From: Enterococcus sp. 9E7_DIV0242
Lineage (GTDB): Bacteria; Bacillota; Bacilli; Lactobacillales; Enterococcaceae
Length of the DNA stretch: 64,000 bases
Reading direction: 5' to 3'
Assembly (NCBI RefSeq): GCF_002140975.2
Contig: NZ_CP147247.1
Span: 2,853,001 to 2,917,000 of the forward strand
Below the pieces are notes generated by a model. The model did no database searches. It was not told the DNA's origin and worked only from the letters and a program-made list of their open reading frames with translations. A program made the translations under genes and the position numbers. Every line of letters starts with the position of its first letter. Positions within the stretch are counted from its first letter, which is position 1. Positions 48,068 to 57,244 of the stretch are shown here, one piece after another.

Positions 48068-48127
48068 AGACCGTCATTTAAACCGTCAAGATAATTTTTT
48101 TTGTTGCTGTAATGGTTCTTTTATTGG

Positions 48128-48153
48128 CTTTCTTGTTTTTACCAAAAACAAGA
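48128..48153 (-). repeat. Right 26-bp inverted repeat (putative recombination site)
   Basis: CTTTCTTGTTTTT-ACC-AAAAACAAGA is the exact reverse complement of 46671-46696. The two sites enclose 1.43 kb containing the recombinase. It lies 135 bases before the regulator start. In direct orientation the same pair differs at all three centre bases, which argues against an att-type direct repeat. Confidence 0.85.
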
Positions 48154-48288
48154 AAGTGTGTAATACGTGTGTTTGAAAGTCCGTATCACAGGAAGTAATT
48201 GTCTTTTTCATCTACTAAGAAGTGATTATCTGAATTTTTGTCCTCATCTAATAAATTATAAAGAAGTCCAATGGAAAGGAGAAGTATT

Positions 48289-48981
48289 ATGCATACGATT
48301 GGTGTGTTAAACATAGCAGGTAAACTGCGGCAAGAGTACATAGATAGTTTGAAAAAAGAAGAATATCAGGTTGTATCGATTGAACCAGAGCAAAAACTGG
48401 ATGAAAAAATCCAACAAGTAGATGGGATTATTATTTTTGATGAAAATCAGGAGAATGTTGGTGGTGTTTGTAATCTGATTTTATCGATCAAAAAAGAATC
48501 ACAGGCGTTGGTCTGGACAGCTTCGAAAGATATCCCCAGTGTGAATCGATTGGTTTATCTACAATTGGGTGTTTCAGGGAATATTGAACAGGAATGCGAT
48601 CCGGAAGAATTGCGTCTGATTATTCGCAACTCATTAGCAAGTGAGCGTAAAGAGAAAAAAGATACAACAGAGGAAGAAAGAGATATACCGACACTTCAGC
48701 TGAATGATGCGAATCAAAGTGTTTCTATCGAAGGTGGAAGAGAAGTGGATTTGACTAGGCTGGAATTCCAAATTCTTAGTGTTCTATATAAGAATTGTGG
48801 GAAGGCGATGAGCTATGCAGAGCTTCATGCTGCAATTTGGGGAGAAAAACAAACACCTTCTAAAGCACGTATAGCAAATCTGATTTTTCATCTAAGAAAG
48901 AAAATCGAGAAGGATATGATGAATCTTCAGTATATAAAAACGGTTCGATCAAAAGGCTACATGCTGAATGTATCAGTGTAA
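48289..48981 (+). CDS. Winged-helix regulator with degenerate receiver domain
   Basis: The 230-aa protein begins MHTIGVLNIAGKLRQEY at 48289 (AAAGGAG upstream; the ATG at 48271 would start before that site). Residues 1-120 have the length and strand pattern of a receiver domain but lack the paired acidic residues after strand 1; a lone Asp in IIIFDENQ is near the expected site. Residues 135-230 form an OmpR-type winged helix (LTRLEFQILSVLYKN, NLIFHLRKKIEKD, TVRSKGYMLNV). No kinase gene is adjacent. It is the first gene downstream of the invertible segment and the likely activator of the secretion locus. Confidence 0.85.
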   Translation: MHTIGVLNIAGKLRQEYIDSLKKEEYQVVSIEPEQKLDEKIQQVDGIIIFDENQENVGGVCNLILSIKKESQALVWTASKDIPSVNRLVYLQLGVSGNIEQECDPEELRLIIRNSLASERKEKKDTTEEERDIPTLQLNDANQSVSIEGGREVDLTRLEFQILSVLYKNCGKAMSYAELHAAIWGEKQTPSKARIANLIFHLRKKIEKDMMNLQYIKTVRSKGYMLNVSV

Positions 48982-49070
48982 GACGTGGATAGAAAGAAGA
49001 CAGTCAGAGCTTCCATATACTATTCAGTGATTGACGACTCAGTCATTTATAAAGTCAGGAGGCAAGAAGA

Positions 49071-49988
49071 TTGACCATAGAGGAACAGAAGTTGGACCGA
49101 TCAAAAAAGAAGGTCAACAATCAAAAAAAACGATCTGTGGAATCCAATAAACTCAAGAGTAAAAAAAGAAAAAAGCGTGTCTCTGATTTAAAAGCTGGAG
49201 ATACTGTACCAAATAAAAGAAGAAAACCTTCTAATAATAAGAATGCAAGTAAAAAAAAGAAAACAAAGAAAAATCAACCTTCCAACCAGAAAAATAGAAA
49301 GAAAAACACCGATAAGAAGAAGCAACGAAAGTCAAGCAAGGTTGTTACTGCTGTGTTCGATCTATTGTTTTTCCTCTTTATCTTTTTGATGCTTGGTGGA
49401 GCAGCCATTTTCACGATTAGTGAAAAAAATGATAAGTCTTTTTATGGGTATCGTTTTTATGAAGTGTACACCAATTCAATGAGAAAAACCCAAGAGGATC
49501 AAAAAGGAAATTTTGTTGCCGGAGACATGATCATTGTCAAAATTGAAGATCCGGAAAAAATCAAAGTTGGAGATATTATCACATTTGTGCCGAATCAACA
49601 ATCACCCGATACTTATCTGACACATAGGGTCATTGCGAAAGAAGAACCGGAGAAAACGGAACAGGAGATTGTTGATGGTGAGGTTCAAATAAGTGAACAC
49701 TATCCAGTCTTTACTACACAAGGAGATGCTAACAATAAGTCAGATCCACCGGTTCGAGGAGATAGAGTGATTGGGGTCGTCCAATTTTCAATCCCCAAGG
49801 CTGGAACGGGACTGAAATTTATTAGAGAAAATACGATTCCTGTGCTTGTGATGGTGGTGTCTTTTTTCTTATTAGTTATTTTACTGCGCCAATATTTTGC
49901 ACCGGAAAAAGAAGACGCAAGTGAACCAAAGAAACGGTATGATTCTTTGTCTACTTCAAAAAGAAGAAGCAAAGATTTATATAAATAA
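49071..49988 (+). CDS. sipW: SipW-like signal peptidase with lysine-rich N-terminal extension
   Basis: The 305-aa membrane protein starts at TTG 49071 after AGGAGG. Residues 1-95 are extremely basic (roughly half Lys/Arg) and of low complexity. A membrane helix follows (VFDLLFFLFIFLMLGGAAIF near 97-117), then the S26B-type catalytic domain with the nucleophile Ser in VYTNSMRKT near 138 and a His base in TYLTHRVIAKE near 186 instead of Lys, which is the SipW/ER-type signature. A second helix is at 265-285. It should process the two TasA/BsaA-like proteins next to it. The lysine-rich extension is not normal for SipW. Confidence 0.88.
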   Translation: MTIEEQKLDRSKKKVNNQKKRSVESNKLKSKKRKKRVSDLKAGDTVPNKRRKPSNNKNASKKKKTKKNQPSNQKNRKKNTDKKKQRKSSKVVTAVFDLLFFLFIFLMLGGAAIFTISEKNDKSFYGYRFYEVYTNSMRKTQEDQKGNFVAGDMIIVKIEDPEKIKVGDIITFVPNQQSPDTYLTHRVIAKEEPEKTEQEIVDGEVQISEHYPVFTTQGDANNKSDPPVRGDRVIGVVQFSIPKAGTGLKFIRENTIPVLVMVVSFFLLVILLRQYFAPEKEDASEPKKRYDSLSTSKRRSKDLYK

Positions 49989-50012
49989 ATTTTTTTAGGA
50001 GGAAACACAAGA

Positions 50013-51023
50013 ATGAAGAATCTAAGAAAGAACAAAAAGTTTGTTACAGGTGCGTCGGCTGCCTTAACAGTATTGATGCTGGCTGCAGGAACTTTTGCAT
50101 GGTATTCTGCCCAACATAGCGTAGAAAACAAATTCAAAACAGACGGTATGCCAGACGGATCAGTAAAGGTTTGGGAAATTTTTGACGAAGAAGGCGGTAA
50201 AGAAGCAAAACCAGGAGAAAAAATCCAGAAGGATGTCGGTGTGACAAACTTGGGTGACAATCCTGTATTTGTTCGTGCGTCATTTGAAGAAATGGTTCAT
50301 AAATATGATGCAGATGGTTTGAACTTGGCTGTAGAAAAATCAACAACGATCAAAGCGGATACAGATTTAGAAGCAAATGGCGGTTCATTCTTACCAGTTC
50401 CAGTTATCGACACAACATCATGGAGTGACCCAGCAACATTTGGTTTCACCGTAGATGCTAGCGTTCCAGCAGGTGTTACAGTGAAAATGAAGGAATTGAC
50501 TACTTCTTCTACAAGCAATTCTTATGAAGTGATTGCTTATTCAACACAAAATGGTCAAGTTGGCGGAGAATGGAAGATCGACAGTGATGCAAAAACAATC
50601 TCTGTAACAGACATGACGTACAACTATTACAAACGTACTAGTACTGAAGCAACATTCAATTGGACAGTAGATACATTAACTGCGACTGCACCAGGTCAAT
50701 TCCAATTAGATGAAAAAATCAATCTGCATTACCATACTGCAAATGTAGACAATACTGCACCAACAGCGAATAAATGGTACTTTAACGCTGCTGATGGCTG
50801 GTTCTACTATATTGGTTTAGTTGATTCAGGTAATGTGACACCATTACTATTGAATGCAGTAGAAATCGATGGTTCTGCTGGAAACAACTATATGTACATG
50901 GATTACACATTGACTGTAAAAGCTGAAGCTTTGCAAGGATACCAAGAAGCATTGTCTGACTGGTCAGGCGTGACAGGAGCACTTAAAACAGCATTGGAAG
51001 CTGTAGCACCTGCTGCACCATAA
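50013..51023 (+). CDS. BsaA/TasA-like SipW-dependent matrix protein, first copy
   Basis: The 336-aa secreted protein has a long SipW-type signal (KNKKFVTGASAALTVLMLAA then GTFAWYSAQHSVENKF), in which TFAWYS is the usual context of the SipW cleavage region. The mature part opens with the repeated TasA/BsaA-type strand pattern KPGEKIQKDVGVTNLGDNPVFVRASFEE near 68-95 and ends in an Ala-rich tail. Such proteins polymerise into extracellular fibres in biofilms (TasA, CalY, BsaA). AGGAGG precedes the start, 24 bases after sipW. No sorting signal. Confidence 0.85.
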   Translation: MKNLRKNKKFVTGASAALTVLMLAAGTFAWYSAQHSVENKFKTDGMPDGSVKVWEIFDEEGGKEAKPGEKIQKDVGVTNLGDNPVFVRASFEEMVHKYDADGLNLAVEKSTTIKADTDLEANGGSFLPVPVIDTTSWSDPATFGFTVDASVPAGVTVKMKELTTSSTSNSYEVIAYSTQNGQVGGEWKIDSDAKTISVTDMTYNYYKRTSTEATFNWTVDTLTATAPGQFQLDEKINLHYHTANVDNTAPTANKWYFNAADGWFYYIGLVDSGNVTPLLLNAVEIDGSAGNNYMYMDYTLTVKAEALQGYQEALSDWSGVTGALKTALEAVAPAAP

Positions 51024-51079
51024 GCTGAGATAAAGAGTATCATCTCCTCAAAAGCAGATGACTTTAAGGAGGATTAACA

Positions 51080-51841
51080 ATGAATCGAATAAGAAAATTG
51101 TTAGCTGTGCTGACAATGATATTCTTTTGTCTGGCTGCTCCTGCACTAGTCGATGCAGAAGAAATCAATATTCCTGACGGCTTTGTTATCGGAGACGATC
51201 AGGGACTTAGTGTGACAGAAAACGGTGGTTATTTCTTCAACCTTAGTGGTCTGATGCCTGGAGATATTATAACTCGAAATTTGGTTATCCAAAATAATCG
51301 ATCGGATGATTATCGATTAAAAATGATTATTGCGCCGAAGTCTCATGAAGGGCCGGTCAATTTGATTGAGAGTATGAGCATGGTGTTTATGCTTAACAAC
51401 AAGACCATTTATGATGGAAACCTTTCAAGTAATGAGCAAGGTGAAACTGTAGAGTCAAGAGAAATCGATTTTGGCGTTATTTCAGCTGGGTCAAAGCAGA
51501 CGATGGACATAGAGCTGAAGGTGCTGCGGAATATTCCTTTCGATGAATTTATGTCTGGTCCTAGTGAGGCAATTGTCACATGGACATTCATAGCAGAAAG
51601 AGACGAGCCGTTGCCTTCAAATTCAACGGAACCGACAGAATCAACAGAACCCTCAGTGACTCAGCCAACGACACCATCGACCACTCTGCCGTCTACGACC
51701 AAGCCTTCAGGGAGTTACCCGAGTACAGGTGAAACGGTTTCCAAGATCCTGCTTACTTTGGGAGGTATCTTTCTGATCGCAACAGTCATCTTAGTATATC
51801 TTTTCTATATCAGAAAAGATAAAGATCAGGCGGCTCACTGA
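51080..51841 (+). CDS. Sortase-anchored protein of the fibre locus
   Basis: The 253-aa protein has a signal peptide (cleavage near VDAEE, residue 27), a beta-rich domain to about 175 (GLMPGDIITRNLVIQNNRSDDY near 60 resembles the TasA-like PGD-type strand pattern), a Thr/Ser/Pro-rich stalk (about 178-212) and a C-terminal sorting signal SYPSTGE with hydrophobic helix and charged tail. It is the only member of the locus with a wall-anchoring motif, so it may be the base that tethers the fibre. The ribosome site AAGGAGG is clear. Confidence 0.85.
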   Translation: MNRIRKLLAVLTMIFFCLAAPALVDAEEINIPDGFVIGDDQGLSVTENGGYFFNLSGLMPGDIITRNLVIQNNRSDDYRLKMIIAPKSHEGPVNLIESMSMVFMLNNKTIYDGNLSSNEQGETVESREIDFGVISAGSKQTMDIELKVLRNIPFDEFMSGPSEAIVTWTFIAERDEPLPSNSTEPTESTEPSVTQPTTPSTTLPSTTKPSGSYPSTGETVSKILLTLGGIFLIATVILVYLFYIRKDKDQAAH

Positions 51842-51883
51842 TTTTCAGTGTGAGAATGAATAATCAAGGATAATACATGAGAG

Positions 51884-51993
51884 GTCGGGACAGGAGTATC
51901 AAGCTCTGGGGATCAAGAAGGACTATCAGAAAAATGTGTGAAGCATTTTTGAGATGGTACCTCTTATTTCGAAAGCTGTGCTTCTGTCCCGAC
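51884..51993. repeat. Long hairpin, GGGACAGAAG type
   Basis: GTCGGGACAGGAG near 51884 and CTTCTGTCCCGAC (51981-51993) are the arms of a 110-base imperfect hairpin between the anchored protein and the second BsaA-like gene. The GGGACAGAAG arms recur in the rnc-smc gap, so this is a dispersed enterococcal intergenic repeat. It may separate transcripts inside the locus. Confidence 0.6.
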
Positions 51994-52074
51994 ATTTGTT
52001 CGGATTTAAGAAGTTATGCAGCCATTTGATGATCGGTTGCGTAGACTCTCGTTACTAAAAAGTGAGGTGTGATT

Positions 52075-52770
52075 ATGCAGAAAAAATTAAAGATGCTGTT
52101 TCAAAATAAACCAACTGTAGGAATCATCGCATCTATTTGTACAATCCTCTTCGTTCTTGCGTCCACCTTTGCTTGGTTTTCCGGGACAGCTGCACGGGAT
52201 AATGAGTTTAAGACTGACTTCGATTTTGATGTTGAATTAGTCGATGAATTCGAGAAACAGGAAACGGTTGTACCCGATCAGCTTGTTCCGAAAAAAGTAG
52301 GTGTCTTTAATCCAGAAGAGCTTGCAGCATTTGTTCGAGTTATGGTTTTTCCAGTTGCCTATCAGACAACAGATGATGGTCAGGTACCATTGCCAATTAC
52401 AGATGGGGTAGAACTTGTTTATGATGATGCCAACACAACAACGACCTTTGAAGAAAACAAATGGCAGTTGGGTGATGACGGGTATTATTATTACCTAAGT
52501 AAGTTGGCTCCTGGACAGACAAAGGAACAGATCGATAATGGCGAATTAGACAGTCAACTCCTGTTTAAGGGTGTCACGATCAAATTTAAAGATGATGAAA
52601 CAAAAGAAACCTATCGAGATGCATCATTCCAAATTGTGGTTAAATCTGAAGCTGTAGATGCTAGAAACAGTGAGTACCGAGTTTCCTGGTGGAATACGGA
52701 TAAGGATACCGCACAAGTGAATGATCCATTGAAAACAATTGATAGTGTATTGCAGACACTGGCCAATTAG
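52075..52770 (+). CDS. BsaA/TasA-like SipW-dependent matrix protein, second copy
   Basis: The 231-aa secreted protein starts at the ATG at 52075 (GAGGTG 5 bases upstream; the frame also opens at 52069). The signal region ends STFAWFSGTAARDNEFKTD, the same context as in the first copy. Mature strands include LVPKKVGVFNPEELAAFVRVMVF near 78-100, aligned with the first protein. It is shorter and lacks the Ala-rich tail. It is probably a minor or alternative fibre subunit or one that caps or initiates. Confidence 0.83.
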   Translation: MQKKLKMLFQNKPTVGIIASICTILFVLASTFAWFSGTAARDNEFKTDFDFDVELVDEFEKQETVVPDQLVPKKVGVFNPEELAAFVRVMVFPVAYQTTDDGQVPLPITDGVELVYDDANTTTTFEENKWQLGDDGYYYYLSKLAPGQTKEQIDNGELDSQLLFKGVTIKFKDDETKETYRDASFQIVVKSEAVDARNSEYRVSWWNTDKDTAQVNDPLKTIDSVLQTLAN

Positions 52771-52784
52771 GAAGGAGCTAGACA

Positions 52785-55700
52785 ATGCTGAAAAGAATCA
52801 AGAAGCATAAATTGATTGCTTCGATTGTGACAATCGTATCATTACTAGCCCTTTTGGCTGGTGTAGGGTATGCAAGACAAGGAACGAAAATTCAAGCAAA
52901 TGAAAGCAGTGGAGAAAATCCAACTGTATTACTTGACCCGATTCAAGCTCTTTCCGTTGGAGTGCCGACAGATTATGATAAGACCAATGATGGCTATCAG
53001 GGTGTCGGCGCTTGGGATGCACCAACTATTGGGATTTTATCAGCAGTGAAGTTTACCAAAGCAGCTGCAGGTTATCTAGGTGGAGCATCGCTGGATTCAG
53101 CAGGTAAAGTTTGGACATGGGGCGATAACCGATTTGGACAATTAGGAAACGGTAAACTATTTGCTACAACAACCGCATCTACAAGCACTCGAGTTGCTTA
53201 TGCCGGCGGGATCGTCCGTGTTCCCTATTTTGTTGACAACAATATTAACGTTATTGAAATCGCAGCTGGATTTTATAGTTATTATGCGCTGGATGATCAA
53301 GGGAATGTCTATGCGTGGGGGGATAACAGAAGCCAGCAGTTAGGTTTTGTTGGCGGAAATATGACTACAGGTGCAGCGATCAATAATTCTCAAAATACAC
53401 CTGTCAAAGTAGCGGGACTCCCTAAAATCAAGTCGATCTCAGGAACGAATGGGTACGACACTTATATGGCAGCCGCTGCAATTGGGGAAGACGGCTCACT
53501 TTGGGTGTGGGGTGCCAATAACTATGGCGCACATGGCCAAGGGAACAATACAAGTACGAACGCTTATCAAGCAACTCCCCATAAAGTAACATTTAGTGAG
53601 AATGTTGATATTGTCAAGGTTTCTATTGCTTCTTACGCTTATGGACCATATATCCATGTTATTGATAGTAATGGGGATCGTTGGGCATGGGGAACAAATA
53701 ATGGCAATGTGTTAGGAATTAGCGGTATGGGTTCCGGCGCACAATATGCATCAACACCTGTAAAAATTGCAGCAGGTACTACTTCCGGTATGGGCAAGCT
53801 TGTTGATATTAGTAGCAGCTACCGCTGGAATATTGCTTTAGATGAAAACGGCCGAGTTTGGCAATGGGGTACGATTTACGGTGTGAGTGGTGGAACAGCC
53901 ACGACAACAAGCTATGCAACGCCTGTTGAAGTCAAATTCAGCGCGGCGGAAATAGCTAAAGTTGGCTATACGCCTATCCCTAAAGCAGTGAGTGCCGGTG
54001 AAAGCGTCAGCTATATCATCGATCAATATGGACGATCGTGGGCATTGGGAAGCGGCCGATATTTCGGTTTTGGTCGTGAAGGTGGTTATGAAGATGCCAA
54101 CGATCAGATGGAGGCTGAAGCGGTTCAATATCCTAAGGTGATTGGTGATGGTGATACACAGATTTATGATACCAGTCCAAAAGATCCGGCAGAAGGACGA
54201 ACGGCTGGAGCCTACGGCGTATACTCATTTAACCAATTGCATCCAACCATCTATGATAAAAAATATACCGATCCTTCGGAAGATAAATGGAAGAATCTAG
54301 CTTTTTCACCAATTCCTAAAATTTCTGCTATCTTTAGTCAACGTTCGTCAACAATGTTTATTGATGAAGATGGAAATCTCTTCCGTTGGGGAAATGATGG
54401 TTCAGGTTCAATAGCTTGGGGCTGGGATTACCAAAGTCAATATGATCAAAATGGTGACTTGGTCAATGGATTATATGACCGTTACACCTATGAAGTCATG
54501 TGGATGCGGGGATCGCCAAGTATTGACAACATTGGACTAAGCATTAAATCTGATCCGAAAAAGATTTATAAGTCAACAGGAGAAGAAACGCCTGTATCAG
54601 TGGAAACGTCATTTCCGGCATCCTTCCATGATGCGAACATGAACTTCGATATGCAAGCTATTTTGAAGGATTTGAAATATGTTTATTTACCATACGATAC
54701 AACGGATGAAAACTTTAGCAAATCATCTTTGACAAAAGATGAATTTTTAGACTTGTATAATCGTGCAGATGCAGCAGATAAGGGCGATTTGGTCGATACA
54801 GCAATAGCATCGGATGATGAAGCGAAAACAGTAGCTTTTGATTTGCCTGCTGCCAAAGATAATGGCAAACTGTGGGTCATGATCGAAGATGAAGCCTATG
54901 GCCGTACGACATACACGTTACAAGCCTACACATTTGATAATTTCTACACAGAGCTTGCTTTAGATCATATAGGTGTAGACCATAATGATGTAAGTAAAGA
55001 AGTATATGGCTCAAATACCGAAAATATTGTAAAAGTCACACAAGATGGCATTGCTGATCTTGTTGGTTTCCCATTAGACACGAACGGAAACATCATAGGA
55101 ACAATGACCAAGCAACCAACCTTTGGCTATGACGAAGTAGCAGTAAGCAACCTGTCTGATGATCAACTGGAAGCAATCGACCCCAATTTGACGAAATATT
55201 GGATATGGTATAGCCCACAGGCGAGTAGCAAAACGTATACGTTGAATGGTGTGGACGCTTCGAATAGTGCGGATATCACTGCAGTAACAGGTCAACTAGC
55301 GGTAACAGATGCGTATACACATGTCTTTCATTATGACGTCAATCCGAATGCGTTAGTTAATCTGCATTATATTGGTGTAGATGCCGCTGGTAATCGGATC
55401 AGTGAGTTTTCAATGACGCCAAATCCCGAGAATGAGCTATTCAAGGAGATGGAGTATACTCGAACACCACCGACGCTTTCCGAAGCTAGCGGATACAAGA
55501 TCAAAGGGTACAGGGTTGTCTATACAACACCTCCTGCAGATCCAGTCAATGTAACTGGTTTGATAGATGTAAATTTAGATGGGGACATGGTTTTCACTAT
55601 TCCTTGGGATACATCTGTGACAGATGCAACTGTGATAGTGGTCTATGAGCAAGCACCAATGGCTTATTTCATTAGTGCAGATAGAGGGGTTTCTCCATAT

Positions 55701-56999
55701 ACAGGTGTTGCTGATTTCGTGGATGAAAATCTACGCACATCCAAAGATACAGTATTTACCCATGAACCGAATGACGCAGCTATCGATACTGAATACGCGA
55801 TTGTTGGTTATAAGATTTTCAATGGGAAAATCACTGATGTATCTGCGTTGGACTTGACTACTGCTACTCAAAGTCTGAATAGCGACGGGAAATCAGAATA
55901 TACTCCGCCAAGTGGACAGGATGAATATACGGTTGTCTACATCTATGAAAAAGCGCCGTTGGTCCATTACGTAGCTGCGGATAAAGGTGCAACATCAAGT
56001 AACCTGTTGACAGATTTTTCTATGAACTCTGAACGGTTGGCAAAGGATACAACGCATTCGAAAACCCCTATTTATGCTAATGATGATTATGTCATGGTGG
56101 GCTACAAGGTAATTAGTGGGAAGCTGGCTGATGGTACAACGAATACGGATATTTCCGGTTATACCGCTACAACTAGTGGTACAGCCTCCTTCAAACCGAG
56201 TGATTATGGGTATGAATTAACTGTAATTTTTGTTTATGAGAAAAAGACACTTGTTCATTTTGTAGGAATCAATGGTCAGGACCCGGACAATCTAGTGTTT
56301 ATGGAGAATTGGGATATTGATTCCAGAAAAGAAGTAAAGGGCAGTACGAATACACAAACACCAAAGGATTATACAAATCCAGATGGTTACAAGGCAATAG
56401 GTTATTATGTTGTCAATGGCAAAGTTACTGATCCGACTACTGTTGATTTGAGTCAGGTAGGTACGTTAACTACTTCTGGTGATGCTTCGTATACAGTACC
56501 GACAGATCAGGATGAAATAACGATCATTTTTGTGTATGAGATTCCTCCTTCTGTGGCGCAGTTCCATGTTCGTCAGGTTATCGTTGATAGTAATTCAAAT
56601 GTGAAGGTTCCAACAACAGGCTTTATGACCTTGACCCAAGGGCATCCAGGTAGCAGTTGGACATTTACGGCGAAAGAGCTGAATATTACAACGACTTCCA
56701 GAAAAGAAAGTCAAGCAGCCAAATATTCTGATTATGTATTACCGATTTCCAAAGAATATATGGGGTATGGCTTGACATGGATCACACCACAGTATTATGA
56801 ATACAAGGGATACAAGATTTCTTCAATTGACGGCGATTACGATTCATCAGGTATAAATACCTCAAAAGAAATCCATATTGATTTCACGGATGATAAAGAG
56901 TATTGGGTGACAGTTTATCTGACACCAACAACAGAACATCCGGGAAATTATAGTTGGAAAGATGCCCTCAATGATTTTGGGAAGATATTGATTCCTTAG
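52785..56999 (+). CDS. Large secreted protein with RCC1-type propeller and MucBP-like repeats
   Basis: The 1404-aa protein has a signal segment (membrane helix about 12-30). From about residue 85 to 545 it contains at least seven RCC1-type blades, each with a strand of the form DxxGxVWxWGxNxxGQLG (for example VWTWGDNRFGQLGNG near 107). A linker follows, then from about 860 to 1290 four repeats of about 105 residues, each opening with a sequence like VHYVAADKG and closing with VVYIYEKAP, resembling MucBP or similar beta modules. The C-terminus has no sorting signal or helix. It may bind host ligands and be held by the fibre. It lies 14 bases after the second fibre gene. Confidence 0.85.
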   Translation: MLKRIKKHKLIASIVTIVSLLALLAGVGYARQGTKIQANESSGENPTVLLDPIQALSVGVPTDYDKTNDGYQGVGAWDAPTIGILSAVKFTKAAAGYLGGASLDSAGKVWTWGDNRFGQLGNGKLFATTTASTSTRVAYAGGIVRVPYFVDNNINVIEIAAGFYSYYALDDQGNVYAWGDNRSQQLGFVGGNMTTGAAINNSQNTPVKVAGLPKIKSISGTNGYDTYMAAAAIGEDGSLWVWGANNYGAHGQGNNTSTNAYQATPHKVTFSENVDIVKVSIASYAYGPYIHVIDSNGDRWAWGTNNGNVLGISGMGSGAQYASTPVKIAAGTTSGMGKLVDISSSYRWNIALDENGRVWQWGTIYGVSGGTATTTSYATPVEVKFSAAEIAKVGYTPIPKAVSAGESVSYIIDQYGRSWALGSGRYFGFGREGGYEDANDQMEAEAVQYPKVIGDGDTQIYDTSPKDPAEGRTAGAYGVYSFNQLHPTIYDKKYTDPSEDKWKNLAFSPIPKISAIFSQRSSTMFIDEDGNLFRWGNDGSGSIAWGWDYQSQYDQNGDLVNGLYDRYTYEVMWMRGSPSIDNIGLSIKSDPKKIYKSTGEETPVSVETSFPASFHDANMNFDMQAILKDLKYVYLPYDTTDENFSKSSLTKDEFLDLYNRADAADKGDLVDTAIASDDEAKTVAFDLPAAKDNGKLWVMIEDEAYGRTTYTLQAYTFDNFYTELALDHIGVDHNDVSKEVYGSNTENIVKVTQDGIADLVGFPLDTNGNIIGTMTKQPTFGYDEVAVSNLSDDQLEAIDPNLTKYWIWYSPQASSKTYTLNGVDASNSADITAVTGQLAVTDAYTHVFHYDVNPNALVNLHYIGVDAAGNRISEFSMTPNPENELFKEMEYTRTPPTLSEASGYKIKGYRVVYTTPPADPVNVTGLIDVNLDGDMVFTIPWDTSVTDATVIVVYEQAPMAYFISADRGVSPYTGVADFVDENLRTSKDTVFTHEPNDAAIDTEYAIVGYKIFNGKITDVSALDLTTATQSLNSDGKSEYTPPSGQDEYTVVYIYEKAPLVHYVAADKGATSSNLLTDFSMNSERLAKDTTHSKTPIYANDDYVMVGYKVISGKLADGTTNTDISGYTATTSGTASFKPSDYGYELTVIFVYEKKTLVHFVGINGQDPDNLVFMENWDIDSRKEVKGSTNTQTPKDYTNPDGYKAIGYYVVNGKVTDPTTVDLSQVGTLTTSGDASYTVPTDQDEITIIFVYEIPPSVAQFHVRQVIVDSNSNVKVPTTGFMTLTQGHPGSSWTFTAKELNITTTSRKESQAAKYSDYVLPISKEYMGYGLTWITPQYYEYKGYKISSIDGDYDSSGINTSKEIHIDFTDDKEYWVTVYLTPTTEHPGNYSWKDALNDFGKILIP

Positions 57000-57014
57000 C
57001 TTCAAGAAGAGAAG

Positions 57015-57056
57015 GAGCTTTTTCAGATAGTACAACTGTCTGGAAAAGCTCTTTTT
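57015..57056 (+). terminator. Terminator after the RCC1 protein gene
   Basis: GAGCTTTTTCAGATAGT and ACTGTCTGGAAAAGCTC form an imperfect 17-base stem followed by TTTTT. It closes the fibre locus. Confidence 0.75.
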
Positions 57057-57244
57057 ACGTTATATCTACCCATTCTAGGATATGATATCTTGTTATTTTT
57101 AGGAAGTTATCTTCATCAAGATAAATTAAGTATATACATTTTTTGAGCTTACTAAATATAACGTTTAAATTACTTTTTAGCGTTGTGTTTAGCTATTTGA
57201 AGGACTATAATTATTGTTATAAAACATCATTTAGGAGGCGGAAT

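Noticed and set aside
46671..48153. Reading the recombinase and its repeats as a small integrated element with attL/attR.
   Set aside because: In direct orientation all three central bases differ, whereas attachment cores must be identical. There is also no cargo gene other than the recombinase.
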